Part shown: positions 1 through 10,344 of the stretch, in pieces
Layout of the letters: each line of letters starts with the position of its first letter
How positions within the stretch are numbered: the first letter of the stretch is position 1
Assembly (NCBI GenBank): GCA_003427395.1
Contig: BFEA01000011.1
Location: forward strand, 6,754,631-6,784,147
Length of the DNA: 29,517 nt
From: Chara braunii
Taxonomy: Eukaryota > Streptophyta > Charophyceae > Charales > Characeae
Direction of reading: 5' to 3'
Notes under the pieces: model-generated
Databases searched by the model: none
What the model was told of the DNA's origin: nothing
Seen by the model: the letters and a program-made list of their open reading frames with translations, nothing else
Program-made: the position numbers and the translations under genes

Positions 1-21
1 CAACTTGGTCGCTACTCCTCC

Positions 22-40
22 CTGTCTCTTATACACATCT
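22..40 (+). other. Residual Nextera transposase mosaic end (artefact)
   Basis: The 19 bases ctgtctcttatacacatct match the Nextera/Tn5 mosaic-end adapter exactly and are followed by 'ag', the start of the inverted half seen in full at 5674-5711. This is library-derived sequence, not genome. The first 21 bases may therefore not be contiguous with what follows. Confidence 0.93.
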
Positions 41-1171
41 AGAAAAAAACCATCAATAACACCATCTCCTTACAAAACTTGGGGCGCAACTCGATCATGG
101 TGGCTCTTAACCATGAAAGACATGCGCATATAGCTACCGAAATGAAATCAAGGAATTGCAATGGGACGGTCTGCACAATAACAACGTGGAAAAAACAAAC
201 GAATCAACGACCGAACCCGACCTATACAGCATCCTACAAGTAAACGTTGATGAAGGAACATTTATGACTTCAATTCGATAAAATTCAGCCAGGTTTTCAT
301 GGGCTACTGGTCGACAGACTAGAGAAACAGTACCCTTTTTTTTTTTTTTTTTTGACATGATCCAATCTATTCGTGGGGAGCAACACGTGCTGGGAACCGG
401 GCCCAGCGTCCCATTTGAGAACATTTTTGAGAAAAATTATGCAGAATACTTTGGATACCTGGGCCATTACCCGGCTTCAGCTGAAAGGCTGATACTATGC
501 AACCTACAGAAAAAGTTAGGTTCTCTAAGGACGATCATGAGAATAATAAGACCGAAAATCACTTGCCTTAGCCCTGTCAGCGGCTCAACCCTATCCGCCT
601 CTCCCCTATACCCCGATACCCAGTCTCTACCAGGCCTCCCACCCCCAACTGCTAGGTTACAGAGTGGCACGACCCACCCCAGAAACCCCCCACATGCTAG
701 GTTATAGGGCAAAGCGACCCGCCCCGGCTCCGGCCAGCGTCGACTATGTACCAACTCACCAATAGACACTAGAGTGCCTTCCAGCCTTGGCAACTCCCCA
801 GATCTCTCTACCAGGTCTCATGCCCCCGTCCTGCTCGGGTTACACGGCATCGCGACCAAGCCCTAGCACCGACCAGCGTCATTCTGACCTCGTCCATTAG
901 CAAACCACTGGGACCAAGGACATCAGCAGATACCAGACAAGCCACCGATCATCACCATAGTTGTAGTTCCGGTCATCCACTCTTTCAAACACTGGTTGCA
1001 GTCATCCAGCAAAAAATCCTTCTCAACCTTAGTATCCGAGTAATAAAATCCTCAAATGGATTCTGCCCACACCAGAGTTTCTAGCTCCCCATTGTAGCAC
1101 AATGATAACGATTTTGGAGGTGAAAGCGGACAACCCGCCGGTCTTCCCGTAGACTTGAAGATTCGCAATTC
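41..1171. other. Gene-free leader upstream of the LINE ORF1
   Basis: No coding region here is convincing. There is a run of 19 T at 335-353. An imperfect repeat is visible: the block around 625-680 (tctctaccagg...tgctaggttacag) recurs diverged at about 806-862, with a shorter related piece near 693-715. The short frames on both strands lack recognisable motifs. It may be the 5' part of the LINE that follows, but no element boundary could be identified. Confidence 0.4.
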
Positions 1172-3116
1172 ATGACGGAACCGTCCATTCAAATCTCCAC
1201 GAAGACCTTGCCGATCTGCTTCAGATGCAGAGAACGAGGTCACCTTGGTACATACCCGAACTGCCCCAAACTCCCGAAGAATCAAAAAGAAAGGAAGTTG
1301 TTTCCCAACATGATAGTGGAGGTGGAAGAAACTCTTGGAACTTGGTTCATAGTAAGCCCCACATGTGATGGGTGAGTGTTCGATGACAATCTCGAAGACA
1401 AAGACTAGGTCTCGCACTACTCAGACAAGGAGCCCACAACAGAGAAACCAGACATTTTTCCCCCTGCAGGCAATCCCATGAAGATTAACGCTCTCCCCCA
1501 GAACGACTTCCGCGTCATCAGGGAGGAGAAAGTGAGGGAGGATTTGCTTTGGGACCTAGAGTCAGTCAGGGAACAAGCCGAACAAGAGTACAACAAGGAA
1601 CCAGAGAAGATCCAAAAGAAGACTTAGAAAATAATTGAGTTCAAAGAGGAGGTAAACAAAAAGGATAATGAGCAAAAAATGACCAATCTGCATACTGAGA
1701 GGAAGCGAACCTTGGGCAACAGCCCCAACAGAGAGAGAGGACAATCTGACTCAAGAAGGAGGAAAGCCAACATTGTCGAAGGTGTTGACGCCAACCTACA
1801 GGACAACGCAACGGGCGAGCTTGTCGAAGACTCGAACTCAACCATGGACGAAGAGGACAACGATGACAACAAGAGCTCTTGCGGTTCATCTCCTATCAAC
1901 GACCAGACCTCCTCTCCCAACAAGCCTCTTCAATGGCTTCGCGAATACATTGGAAAGGCAAAACGGGAAAAGGAGCACCTCTTCAACATCCGAACAACAT
2001 GCCTGAAATACATAGAAAGGAATCATAAACAAGGCCGGAATCCAAAACCCCGCCAACAAATACAAGCTGTTGGAAAAAGAAGAAGAACTATCAGAGTACG
2101 CCGCATTCGGGTACGCAGAGAAAAAAGAGCCAGAGAACAACGACAGCCGAGTACAAAGGGGAACAACAAGGACACACACGAGCTGTTTCAGGATCTGCGG
2201 CCGAAGAAATGGAAGACCATCAAAACACAAAAGCAGCACGTAACAAACCCCGGCCACACAAAAACTGCAAAGAAATCGAAACGAACTGACGTAAAGATGG
2301 ATCTCACAGTCATTGAGGATCATACATAAAAACTTAAAAAACTCAACGCCACCTACGAACCGGAATTTACATCCCTGCAACACATCGCAGATGGTAAAGC
2401 CCCACAACTGCCAAACTTACCATGATGGGGCTGCGGTCATTGTTGGTCACTCAGTATGTCGAGGGCACCGGTGAGTGGCAAGTGGGCACAAAAATCTTGT
2501 TCGCGAGCCCACATTTTGAGGAACTGGATCTGGTATTAGTAATTCGTGAAAAAATTACTGATAACTACCCGTTGGGGGTATACGAGACCAAAGGCTCAGA
2601 GGAATTTATTGGGATTTAGGAAACCGAATCCCAACATGAAGACGAGCATGAGACCTCGACCGACCCAACAGAGGCTAGACAAAGCTCATTCACTCCTCTG
2701 ATTGCCAAGATAATAAAGAAAACAAGATTAAAAAAAGGTATGATGTGGAGAGTTGGAAGACAGTAACTGCAATTCTGTACAGTGTATTGTTCAGACTGGG
2801 AATCCCGACTGAGCTTTCAGCAGCTTCACTGGCCGATACCCTCAGGGATGGGACACTGAACGGAGATGCACACCTAGAAGCCAGAGCGTGTGCCATGGAT
2901 CTGGAATACTTCTACCCGAATAACTACCAGGAGGACGTTATGGACGAATGGGCTGGCGATGAGCGCACAGACCAGGAGACTATGGGTTCCCTTGGTAAAC
3001 ATATCAGTGGTAGCATAGGGGAATACAAGATGGACGACATCTTGACGGATAACAAAGGAGACCCATCCGTGGCAGCCCCCGATGCCACAATATCCGTGGA
3101 CCCGATTCCTACCTAA
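1172..3116 (+). pseudogene. LINE ORF1 remnant with zinc-knuckle-like motif
   Basis: ORF1 proteins of L1-type elements bind element RNA in the cytoplasm and often carry a CCHC knuckle. Residues CFRCRERGHLG...NCP near 1218-1265 resemble such a knuckle, but the spacing between His and the last Cys is six rather than the usual four. The same frame continues after stops near 1373, 1406 and 1625 into a highly charged stretch (1679-2329) rich in Arg/Lys and Asp/Glu. Further open pieces in other frames lie at 2422-2619 and 2745-3116; the latter is acidic. Assignment to ORF1 rests on position before the endonuclease and on the knuckle. It cannot make an intact protein. Confidence 0.6.
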
Positions 3117-3224
3117 GTTGACAAGGCTGCTTTTCCCCACTGCACCCAATAGGTCAACAATAAGGAGGGATTCGGGAATAAAGCAAACCAACAGGCCCCC
3201 AAACCCAATTGGAAGTCACAAGGG

Positions 3225-3961
3225 ATTGTAATCCGCAGTTGGAATGTAAACGGGTTAGGTAATATCTTAAACAAAAAAGATAAATTAAATGACATAATTA
3301 AAAGCCTCAAACAAGAAAACAAATGCTTCAAGAAACCCACCTAACGAATCACACCGAACACAAAAAATTACAGAAAACCTTCACGAGAAAGTTGGGTGGG
3401 ATTAAAGATGCGGTGTGGTGCTCAGACAACACAACAAGTAGGAAAGGTACGACTATCCTAATACCAAAGAACTCAAAGTTCTATAATGTTGGGTATGTGA
3501 TCAACACAGAGACTAATGTAAGTGAGGGTAAATGGTGCTTTATGGACTTAAAATGGAAAGAGGAAGACTTTAGACTGATCAATGCCTGCGCTCCCAACGA
3601 ACGCAAGGACAAATCTTCCTTTATCCACTCCATAGGTCATCTAATTCCCCTCTAGCAAGCCTACATACTTGGGGATGATTGGAATGCCACTGTGGATCCG
3701 GTCAATGACTGCATATGCAGAACAACCTCACCACATTCTTCTCAAGATGCAGCACATGTACTAAAACTTGTCTTGGACTACAACCTGGCTGATCCGTTTC
3801 GCACCCTACAACCAACATCTAAAGCATTCTCCCTTGTTAAGAAGAACCATGCGCATCATACTGCGTTCTCGCGCATAGATTATTTTCTCCTCTTTGACAA
3901 TCTTATAGGGACAATAAAAAAAAAAGAAAATACTGGCCCTGTCGCCACATCCAAGCCTTGA
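3225..3961 (+). pseudogene. LINE ORF2: APE-type endonuclease domain, frameshifted
   Basis: This domain nicks target DNA to prime reverse transcription. Family landmarks appear in order: SWNVNGLG (about 3237-3260), LQETHLT (3326-3346), LINACAPN (about 3572-3595), GDDWNAT near 3673-3693 and SRIDYFLL (about 3870-3893). These correspond to the conserved N, E, D/N and D motifs of the exonuclease-endonuclease-phosphatase family. The first landmark is in a different frame from the rest, with a short deletion before QETH, and a TAG at 3653-3655 breaks the middle. The nuclease is therefore not expressible as one protein. Confidence 0.85.
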
Positions 3962-5496
3962 CCACAAACCAATCGAGCTAATGACCAGCTTAGACCAATA
4001 ATTTCAAAGGAGATTTTGAGCAGCTGGCATAATATGGGAGAAAGTTGCACCACGGATCAAGACAGATGAGACTGGTTCCAAAAACTTACCTCACACTAAC
4101 TCAAGCAGCAACAAAAATATCCAGGTAAATGACCAATGGCAAAAAATCTCTGAGACTGATGCTCAAAACAGCCCTCGGAGTAGCTGAAAATAATCTGGCT
4201 ATCAACCCCTCCTCCCCAATGTGCATGGAAGTACTAGAAAGGACGAGAGAAGAACTAGCGGTGTGGCGTCTTTGGGGACTGAGAGGCCTTCAGATTAAAG
4301 CCAGAATGACCAACCTCTAACTCAACGAACAGATATCAAGACACTTCTTCGTCAGAATAAAAGCTAACAAGAGATCCAACTCAATAGAGAGGCTCAGGGA
4401 ATTATCAGACGAACCGGTAATTTGTGGAGATAGCGAGGGCATGCTTGAGGTGGCAAAGGACTTCTATAAAGAACTATATCGGTTTAAAACACCAAACAAC
4501 CACTTCTTCTAATATCCGAACGGTCAGTTCCAAAATGCTACAATACCTAAACATAACAATATAAAAAAAGCAAGCCGACAAGCTGGATAGGCCGCTGACT
4601 ATGGAAGAACTTCAAATTGCGGTTCAAAACATGAACAATAACAAGACCGCTGGTATAGATGGATTGGCAAAGGAGTTTTGGGATAAATTTTGGCCTCTAT
4701 TGGGGTCGGACCTCATAAACTTCTATAAGGACAGCTGGGAGAAAGAGGGCATAGGTGAACTCCTCAGTACCAGTGTGGTTACACTACTTTACAAGAAGGG
4801 TGACCGGGAAGACATCAAAACTTATAGACCGATATCCTCACTCACACTTCCCTACAAAATATTAGCCAAGGCCTTAGCCTTCCACATTTTAGATGTAACA
4901 GGCAAATGTTTTCACATAGACCTGTCTGGTTTCCCACCAGGAAGATTTATCATTGACAACATAATGACTCTCAACTAGGCCTTTCAAAAAAGTGATGGAG
5001 AAAAAAATTAACAGAACAGTTATTTTCTTCGACTTCGAGAAGGCCTATGACCAGGTAAACTGGGATTTCCTTCAGGCAAGCATGCAAAGAATGGGGGTAG
5101 ACCCTAACTTTAAGAAGTGGGTGTGCGTTCTATACAATACCGCCTCCGACTGCGTTCAGGTCAATGGGATGCTCTCCGACAGCTACCCAATCTCCAGATC
5201 AGTGAGACAAGGAGACCCGCTAGCACCACCAATTTTCCTTTTCGTGATGGAGGCCAATTTTCCTCTGCAAAGACCCCTCTATCCAAAGACTACCGGAAAT
5301 GAATGTGGGATCCTCACACCACTTGTCATTTCCGATAGTCAACATGTTTGCAGACACTCTAATTGTGTTGATACGAGCCTCCAACTCATCCATGGCACCG
5401 TTAGTCATGGCAATCAAAGCGTTCAGACTAGCATCAGAAATGAAGATTAATTGGGTGAAGACGACAGGACGGTGGTTTTCCGACGAGCCCATCCCT

Positions 5497-5830
5497 CAGC
5501 TCCAAGAATCGGAGAATCAGATGGCATGGGAGAAACCAGAGACCTCTATGAGATATCTGGGGATTCAAGTAAGGGACGGCCCTGTACCCCAGATGGCACA
5601 TAACCTACTGGCCCCCAGCTCCAAGAACCGGAGAATCAGATGGCACGGGAGAAACCAGAGACCTCTATGAGATCTGTCTCTTATACACATCTAGATGTGT
5701 ATAAGAGACAGGCACATAACCTACTGGCCCCCAGCTCCAAGAACCGGAGAATCAGATGGCACGGGAGAAACCAGAGACCTCTATGAGATATCTGGGGATT
5801 CAAGTAACGAAGGACGACCCTGCACCCCAG
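5497..5830 (+). repeat. Quasi-tandem repeat in LINE (about 116-119 bp period)
   Basis: The string beginning cagctccaagaa occurs at 5497, 5616 and 5732. The first copy and the later ones differ by several substitutions (aatcgg versus aaccgg, gcatggg versus gcacggg). The second and third copies are identical over 78 bases (5596-5673 and 5712-5789) and flank the adapter junction. The identical pair is best explained as a mis-assembled mate-pair read. The first, diverged copy may be a genuine duplication or a paralogous LINE copy merged in. Confidence 0.8.
5674..5711. other. Complete Nextera mate-pair junction adapter (artefact)
   Basis: Two 19-base mosaic ends lie head to head (5674-5692 and its reverse complement 5693-5711), exactly the circularisation junction of Nextera mate-pair libraries. 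It is flanked by an identical 78-base direct duplication. Translation across it gives the telltale MCIRDR peptide. The sequence is synthetic, and the reading frame and length of the LINE here are unreliable. Confidence 0.97.
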
Positions 5831-5950
5831 ATGGCACAGAACCTACTGGCCAGTCAAATCAACAAGATGGGAAAATGGAGTCAAGCATTTACGTCACTAT
5901 TGGGCAGGGCATTTGCTAGATGGCTCCGCTCAATTTGTGGGGAGCTGCAC

Positions 5951-6492
5951 CTGCTCCATTTTTTTTATTTTTATTTTTTAAAGGTAAGACATATTATTCT
6001 CTCATCTATTTAATCTTTCTTGGTAGTACGCATTTATCTTATCCACTCACTAGTCTATGCATAGTACGGGGGAACACCAACCACCCCGGATCTCTCCCCA
6101 GCCCACGAGGTAGGTTGGCACCACAGCTGTGGTGCGAGAGCAAGGCTGTACCAGTCCCTCATCATGGTGACGAACGGTGGGCAGGCAAAGCCAATTGGGG
6201 AAATCGGGGCGGTGCTAGCGCCGAGCAATGGCCAGTCACTGCACCTCCCCCTCCCCCCCCCCAACCCCACATGGCGGTGTCTAATGGCGAATATTGTCGC
6301 TGCATAGCAGCCAACAACATCAGCCAAGGTCCTGCCAATGCTGGCTTGGGGGGCCAATGGGTGATCTCTAGCTGGTAGAACACCAAGCTTGCCCAGGCAC
6401 ATACGTGAGGCCGATGGGGATTGAACCCTCGACCTCCTGAATGCAACTTCTGTGCCTTACCAACTGAGATAGGCCCGCAGGCGCTGTTCCAT
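5951..6492 (-). mobile_element. tRNA-derived SINE inserted in the LINE
   Basis: Read on the minus strand the element begins near 6478 with a tRNA-like head. A box resembling the A box is complementary to 6460-6471 and a B box GGTTCAATCCCC to 6416-6427. The body ends in an A-rich tail (T-rich on the plus strand, 5959-5985). Near-identical nonamers flank it (ctgctccat 5951-5959 and ctgttccat 6484-6492, 8 of 9), a plausible target-site duplication. LINE coding similarity stops before it and resumes at about 6500. The body carries a C-rich tract near 6246-6263. It would have been transcribed by RNA polymerase III and mobilised by LINE machinery. Confidence 0.82.
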
Positions 6493-8185
6493 ATTCTCAA
6501 TGATGTGGTACATAGCATCCATTTGGACCATACCAGATCAGACCAATAAAGATCTAAACAAGAATGCCAGAGCCTTTTTGTGGTCAGGGGACCCCAACAG
6601 AGAGAACTACATCCCAAAGATAGCATGGCAGTATATCACAAGGAAACCGACCTCTGGAAGGCTAGGTATCATTGACCCCAAACAAGAAACCAAAAACCTT
6701 CAGATCAAGTGGATAGTTAAGCTACTGACTAAGCAATCTCTTCCCTGGAAACTAACACTAGATAGCCTCAGAAATCTGCCCCCCACGGAGTCCCCAGCCA
6801 ACGTGTCCAGACTGTTCTGGGTCATGAACAAAGACTGGAGTCCGAAGACCGGGAGAAGAAGACACGGAAGACACACACCTCCAAATCATAATCAGACCCC
6901 CCCCCCCCTACTGGACAGTCCTGATACGGATCTGGAGAGAGACCATGCCCGAGAAGCTAAACAAACCCAGGTCCAAAGAAGAAGTGCTCAGGCAACCGCT
7001 CTTTGGGAACCCCTGGATCAGACACGTGGCTGATCCCCCGTGGACACTCTCCTGCAGAGGCAACAGATGGCTATCATGGATTAAACACGGCGCCTGGCGA
7101 GTGGGAGACATCTGGAACGAGGAAAACAAGAACTGGTTGGATGAAAACAATCTCAAAACACGACTGAAAGGATGACACTACAGGGACGAAAATCTGCAAA
7201 AGATCATACAGGGTATCCCTGGCAGCTGGGTACAGCTACTTAAGGAGGAATTTACGTGGAAGCCGGGTGAGTGGGGAGTCCCAATCCAGGACACTTCCCC
7301 TGAAAGGGCCTATCAATTCTCCCAACGACAAACCAGAGGAGCCCCATATTCAGAACATCAACTCTGAAAGAGTAGTGCCGAATGCCTTCACGCTCCGTGA
7401 AATAAGAACACTAGGACTCTGGCCGAAACGGATATTTCAAGTTGAGACAGCAATTCAAGATCTCGAGTTCGACCCCGCAGAGTGCGCGTGGCCCCCTGAC
7501 AGAAAACGAACAGCCAAACAAGCAATTCCAATCTCTGATTACACAGTTAAAGCAGGACACAAGATGCTTTGAAGAACAAAAGACCCAGATCCAACTATCA
7601 AAGGAAGATGGAGCAAGCTAGGCAGTTCCGATGCAGAGCAGATAACCCAAATTCCATGGAAAAAATAAAAAATGTTAAGACCAATAAAAATCAGGAGCAT
7701 GCAGTGGCCCATAGCTTATGCTGCTCTACCGGTTAACCAGTGGCTACACGTAAGAGGGAAGACCAATCCAGAACGGGAAGACTTGATTCATTGTCTAATC
7801 ACCTGCAAGGAAGCCACAGAATATTGGGCCAGGGCCGTAGCCCTATGGGACAGTTTATTCTCTTCTCCATTCCCTGAACACCCCCTCCAACTACTACTCT
7901 GGACAAATTTACCCTCTAACTTTGGCAAATCAGAAAAGATCTGGTTTGGGATGATACGCAAGGTCACACTGTGGGCCATATGGAAAGAGAGATGCAGCAG
8001 AACACTTGAAGGTACGAGAATCCACGGGAGAAGGTTTGGGCATCACCAAAGAGATGATTGAAGTGGAGATCTTATGTCACTGGAGGAAGGTCAAACTGTG
8101 GGTAGAGAGCAATCCAGATACAGAACAGGTAATACTTGCTAAATTCAAGTGGGTTTTGTTGGCAGGAAACAAGTGGCAAGGCTAA
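6493..8185 (+). pseudogene. LINE ORF2 C-terminal region with zf-RVT-like domain
   Basis: Coding similarity resumes after the SINE with residues MMWYIASIWTIP and NARAFLWSGDP (6500-6600), typical of the segment after the RT thumb in plant LINEs. PLFGNPWIRHV and WLSWIKHGAWRVGDIW follow in another frame (6990-7115). The last domain, 7672-8061, contains LPVNQWLHVRGK, HCLITCKEA and LWAIWKERCSRT, the pattern of the zf-RVT region, though the first cysteine pair of that zinc finger is not visible. A final frame change near 8045 leads to the natural end at TAA 8183-8185. It belongs to the same polyprotein as the RT domain and is equally broken. Confidence 0.82.
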
Positions 8186-8532
8186 AGACTGGCACAATTC
8201 TGAAAAGCTGTTAAGACAGCAGAATTGCCAAGCAAACGAAGCATCATCCCCAATCGGGGCCTAGAAGAACAATCAACGATGAAGGTCGGCAGGAGGCAGC
8301 AGACGCCTCACATGGGACGGATTGGCAGCTAGAACACAGGAAAATCTACTCTACAGGGTCGATTGCATATGAGAGGAACGGGTGTCTGAGGCAGACCATC
8401 CTTATGGAATCTGGTTTCACAAGCTCAATATGGCAGTTAGTGCTAAACAGTAGCTGAGAGAGAGTCTTAGAGGGGTCCTTCGGCCAGACGGAAGGAAGGG
8501 TGAGTGTGTGGACTATTGTATTGTGTTCTATG
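8186..8532 (+). other. Probable LINE 3' UTR, no gene seen
   Basis: No frame with recognisable motifs was found. Position directly after the ORF2 stop makes a LINE 3' UTR likely, but no poly-A tail marks the end, so the boundary with the next segment is undefined. Confidence 0.35.
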
Positions 8533-8538
8533 ACTTAC

Positions 8539-8766
8539 CGAGGGAAAAGGAAGCAGACTGATGCTACCCAGAATGGACATGGAGCCAGGACCATAAGGCC
8601 CTGTTTTGTTCGAAGTTTTATGTGTAGAAGCAAATTCTCCAAATTTATGACCAACCATATCTTCAGTAACCTGTAAGCCAACAAAATATTTTCCATTATA
8701 AACTTGTGCATAGTAACCGACAAATTTAGGCAAAATACAAGATCTACGTGACCAAATTTTCCAACT
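8539..8766 (-). CDS. rps19: Mitochondrial-type ribosomal protein S19 exon or NUMT
   Basis: S19 sits in the head of the small ribosomal subunit and contacts 16S-type rRNA. The minus-strand translation contains [28 protein letters not shown] and [13 protein letters not shown] in the order of the S19 core. GHKFGEFA and SRRSCILP are of the plant-mitochondrial type rather than the plastid type. The N-terminal quarter of the protein is absent and the C-terminus after [10 protein letters not shown] is unlike the usual basic tail. Splice-like borders bracket it: a pyrimidine-rich tract then AG at 8768-8767, and GTAAGT read from 8538 down to 8533. The enclosed 228 bp is exactly 76 codons with no stop. 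The segment is visibly more AT-rich than its flanks. It may be an exon of a nuclear-transferred gene or a mitochondrial DNA insertion; the partner exons were not found. Confidence 0.7.
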
Positions 8767-8946
8767 CTGGCGAGCCACACGGGAATGAAAAAAAAAATCA
8801 ACTTGCAGTTTTATTATATATAAAATCAATGACGCCGGGAATTCCTCAACATCTCAGACCGGAGAATGCTGGGGCCATTACCCAGATTTGGCTTGAGCTG
8901 GAAATCGGGTCCCAGTGTCCCCATGTCTGCAACCTGCCTTAAAGAA

Positions 8947-8960
8947 AGAGAGAGAGAGAG
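8947..8960. repeat. (AG)n microsatellite
   Basis: Seven AG dinucleotides in a purine-rich stretch. No gene is supported around it. Confidence 0.8.
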
Positions 8961-9030
8961 TTTTTGAGCCTAACTGTCCTGGTGGCACAAGGCTGGAAGT
9001 GGTAGCAACACGAGGAGAATGCCTTGCGGA

Positions 9031-9032
<2 letters not shown>

Positions 9033-9061
<29 letters not shown>
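9033..9061. repeat. (GGA)n microsatellite
   Basis: A run of GGA trinucleotides inside a purine-rich block (9031-9090). Frames through it give only Glu/Gly- or Ser/Pro-rich low-complexity peptides. Confidence 0.85.
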
Positions 9062-9133
9062 GTGGAGAAAGGGAAGGGAGGAAAGAGTAGACACGGTAAG
9101 TAGCAGCAGAAGAGAGCACAAGTCAGCAGTAGC

Positions 9134-10290
9134 ATGTCAGCGGTGACACAGGCCACATCAGCAGCCAGAGCCGCGGAGGCCCGCCGCTTGGTGGAAGAGC
9201 AGACGAAAGTCAATGCAGCAGCAGCACACAAGGCTGCACAGATGAGTTTGTCGGCATCTGTGGCACCAAACAAGGGACAGCACAAGCAACCATAGTCACC
9301 ATACATTGTGGTGGCCGCAAGTTCGCCGGCCACCGATTTTGAGGAACACGCTGCTACCTAGGACAAGGGAGACACAGTAGCAGCACCCCGGAGAGGTGGT
9401 TCTACGTCCAAGCCAAAGACAAGGGAAAAACAAAGGCGTTCACCTTCTCATTTTCAGGGACCACACAACCGACTCAGGAGCCTTGGACCTGTTATGATAT
9501 CTTCAAGGCGATGTACAGAGCGCGGATAAATACAAGTATCGCTGCTGGATTCGGCTGCCATGCTAGCAGCCTCCCTTCATTCCGATGCACATGTGGGATT
9601 CGCGGGTCCTCTCCTTTCTTCTTTTGAGGACCTTGCTGCCCAGCTAGTTCCGCCGCTGGGCCACCTTGTTCAAGGACGAGTACCTGTCATTTGTGCGGTT
9701 TCCTCTCCATCCGTTTGCAGTTCGACTTCAACGTCTTCGACTCCTTCCAAGGATTTGGTGCTTTAGTCCGATTTGGACGAGTCGGACCCGTTGACGCCCG
9801 AAGACTTCACCTGGTTGCCTCTCCCCACTACGAGCTCCTTCTCGGGACCACATCGCGCAGCACAGTGCGCCTATTTACATGAGTACTTGTCCTTCTATGC
9901 ACCACCAATGTTACCCATGGATGGCGGAGTCGCCGTGGCTGATCTTCTTATTACTTAGTGAATGTAGGACACAGGTTTCACACAGTGGTACAACAACATT
10001 GCACTGCCCCTTGATGTCCGCGTCCACATACGGCAAGTGTCCTGCAGCGGTTTGCTGGATAGTGGCACAACTCACAACATTCTTAACCATTTGTTCGTTC
10101 AACGTGCTGGCCTTGGCACACAAGTTCGGAGGCCAAGGATGCCTTAGCTTGCGAACGCAAATCATACGGTCAACTTCCATTGGCGGAAGGTTACCGTTCG
10201 TGACACTTTCGGCCCCGAAGTCCTGTGTACCAGTCCTCCGTGCACTTCGACCCCGTGCCCAATTGGCCACAATTTTCTGGGCCGCTTTGT
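9134..10290 (+). mobile_element. Degenerate retroelement remnant (gag-like and protease)
   Basis: A 53-residue frame at 9134-9295 is Ala-rich and helical-looking (AARAAEARRLVEEQTKV), as in some gag N-termini. Another open stretch, 9343-9633, contains ERWFYVQAKDKGKTKAF, which I do not recognise. At 9770-9955 a frame reads DPLTPEDFTWLPLPTT and later YLSFYAPPMLPMDGG. Then comes LLDSGTTHNILNHLFV (about 10052-10099), a clear retropepsin-like active-site motif with catalytic Asp at 10058-10060. A stop follows at 10145-10147, and coding-like sequence continues to about 10290. The Ty3/Gypsy label rests mainly on the protease motif. No reverse transcriptase or LTR is visible, so this is a partial, inactive copy. 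Confidence 0.5.
10028..10147 (+). pseudogene. Retropepsin-like protease fragment
   Basis: The reading frame LLDSGTTHNILN with hydrophobic residues before Asp-Ser-Gly matches the flap-less half of retroviral-type aspartic proteases, which dimerise to cleave Gag-Pol. The conserved second half (hydrophobic-LG-x-D/N) is not clear; GHNFLGRF at about 10264-10287 may be its remnant. A TAG at 10145-10147 truncates the frame. Confidence 0.55.
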
Positions 10291-10344
10291 GCTTGCGAGC
10301 GGACCGAGAAAATCGGCCTTTGTTTCTTCCACTTCGTCACACCG

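Larger units (their letters stand above)
4129..5958 (+). pseudogene. LINE ORF2: reverse transcriptase domain, broken
   Basis: This is non-LTR reverse transcriptase, copying element RNA at a nicked target. Motifs run in order: NKTAGIDGLAKEFW (near 4637), LLYKKGDREDIKTYRPIS (near 4785), FFDFEKAYDQVNW with the first catalytic Asp (near 5027), RQGDPLAP (near 5206), and MFADTLIV (5344-5367), where the family normally has FADD. Frames differ between 4601-4978, 4992-5260 and 5299-5595, and a TAG at 4976-4978 interrupts. One catalytic Asp of the FADD box is missing, so the enzyme would be inactive even if the frame were intact. Segment 3962-4128 is an uninformative linker. Confidence 0.9.
1172..8185 (+). 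mobile_element. Decayed L1-like non-LTR retrotransposon (LINE)
   Basis: In order on the plus strand the segment shows an ORF1 with a zinc-knuckle-like motif, an APE/EEP-type endonuclease, a non-LTR reverse transcriptase and a C-terminal zf-RVT-like region ending at the TAA at 8183-8185. This order is that of plant L1-type LINEs. The coding frame changes at least eight times and carries several stops, so the copy is dead. It is further split by a SINE at about 5951-6483 and by an adapter chimera at 5596-5789. The true 5' end is unknown and the 3' UTR probably runs past 8185. No poly-A tail or target duplication could be assigned with confidence. Confidence 0.85.

Noticed and set aside
5695-5919. 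74-codon plus frame starting MCIRDR
   Set aside because: The start lies inside the Nextera adapter, so the peptide is an artefact.
6408-6478. Functional tRNA gene
   Set aside because: The A and B boxes are visible, but the head is joined to a SINE body with an A-rich tail and the stems are imperfect.
8539-8766. Plastid rps19
   Set aside because: Residues such as [10 protein letters not shown] and [10 protein letters not shown] are of the mitochondrial type; the plastid protein differs at these sites.
8915-9103. Glu-rich plus frame over the GGA repeat
   Set aside because: It is only the translation of a purine microsatellite and its surroundings.
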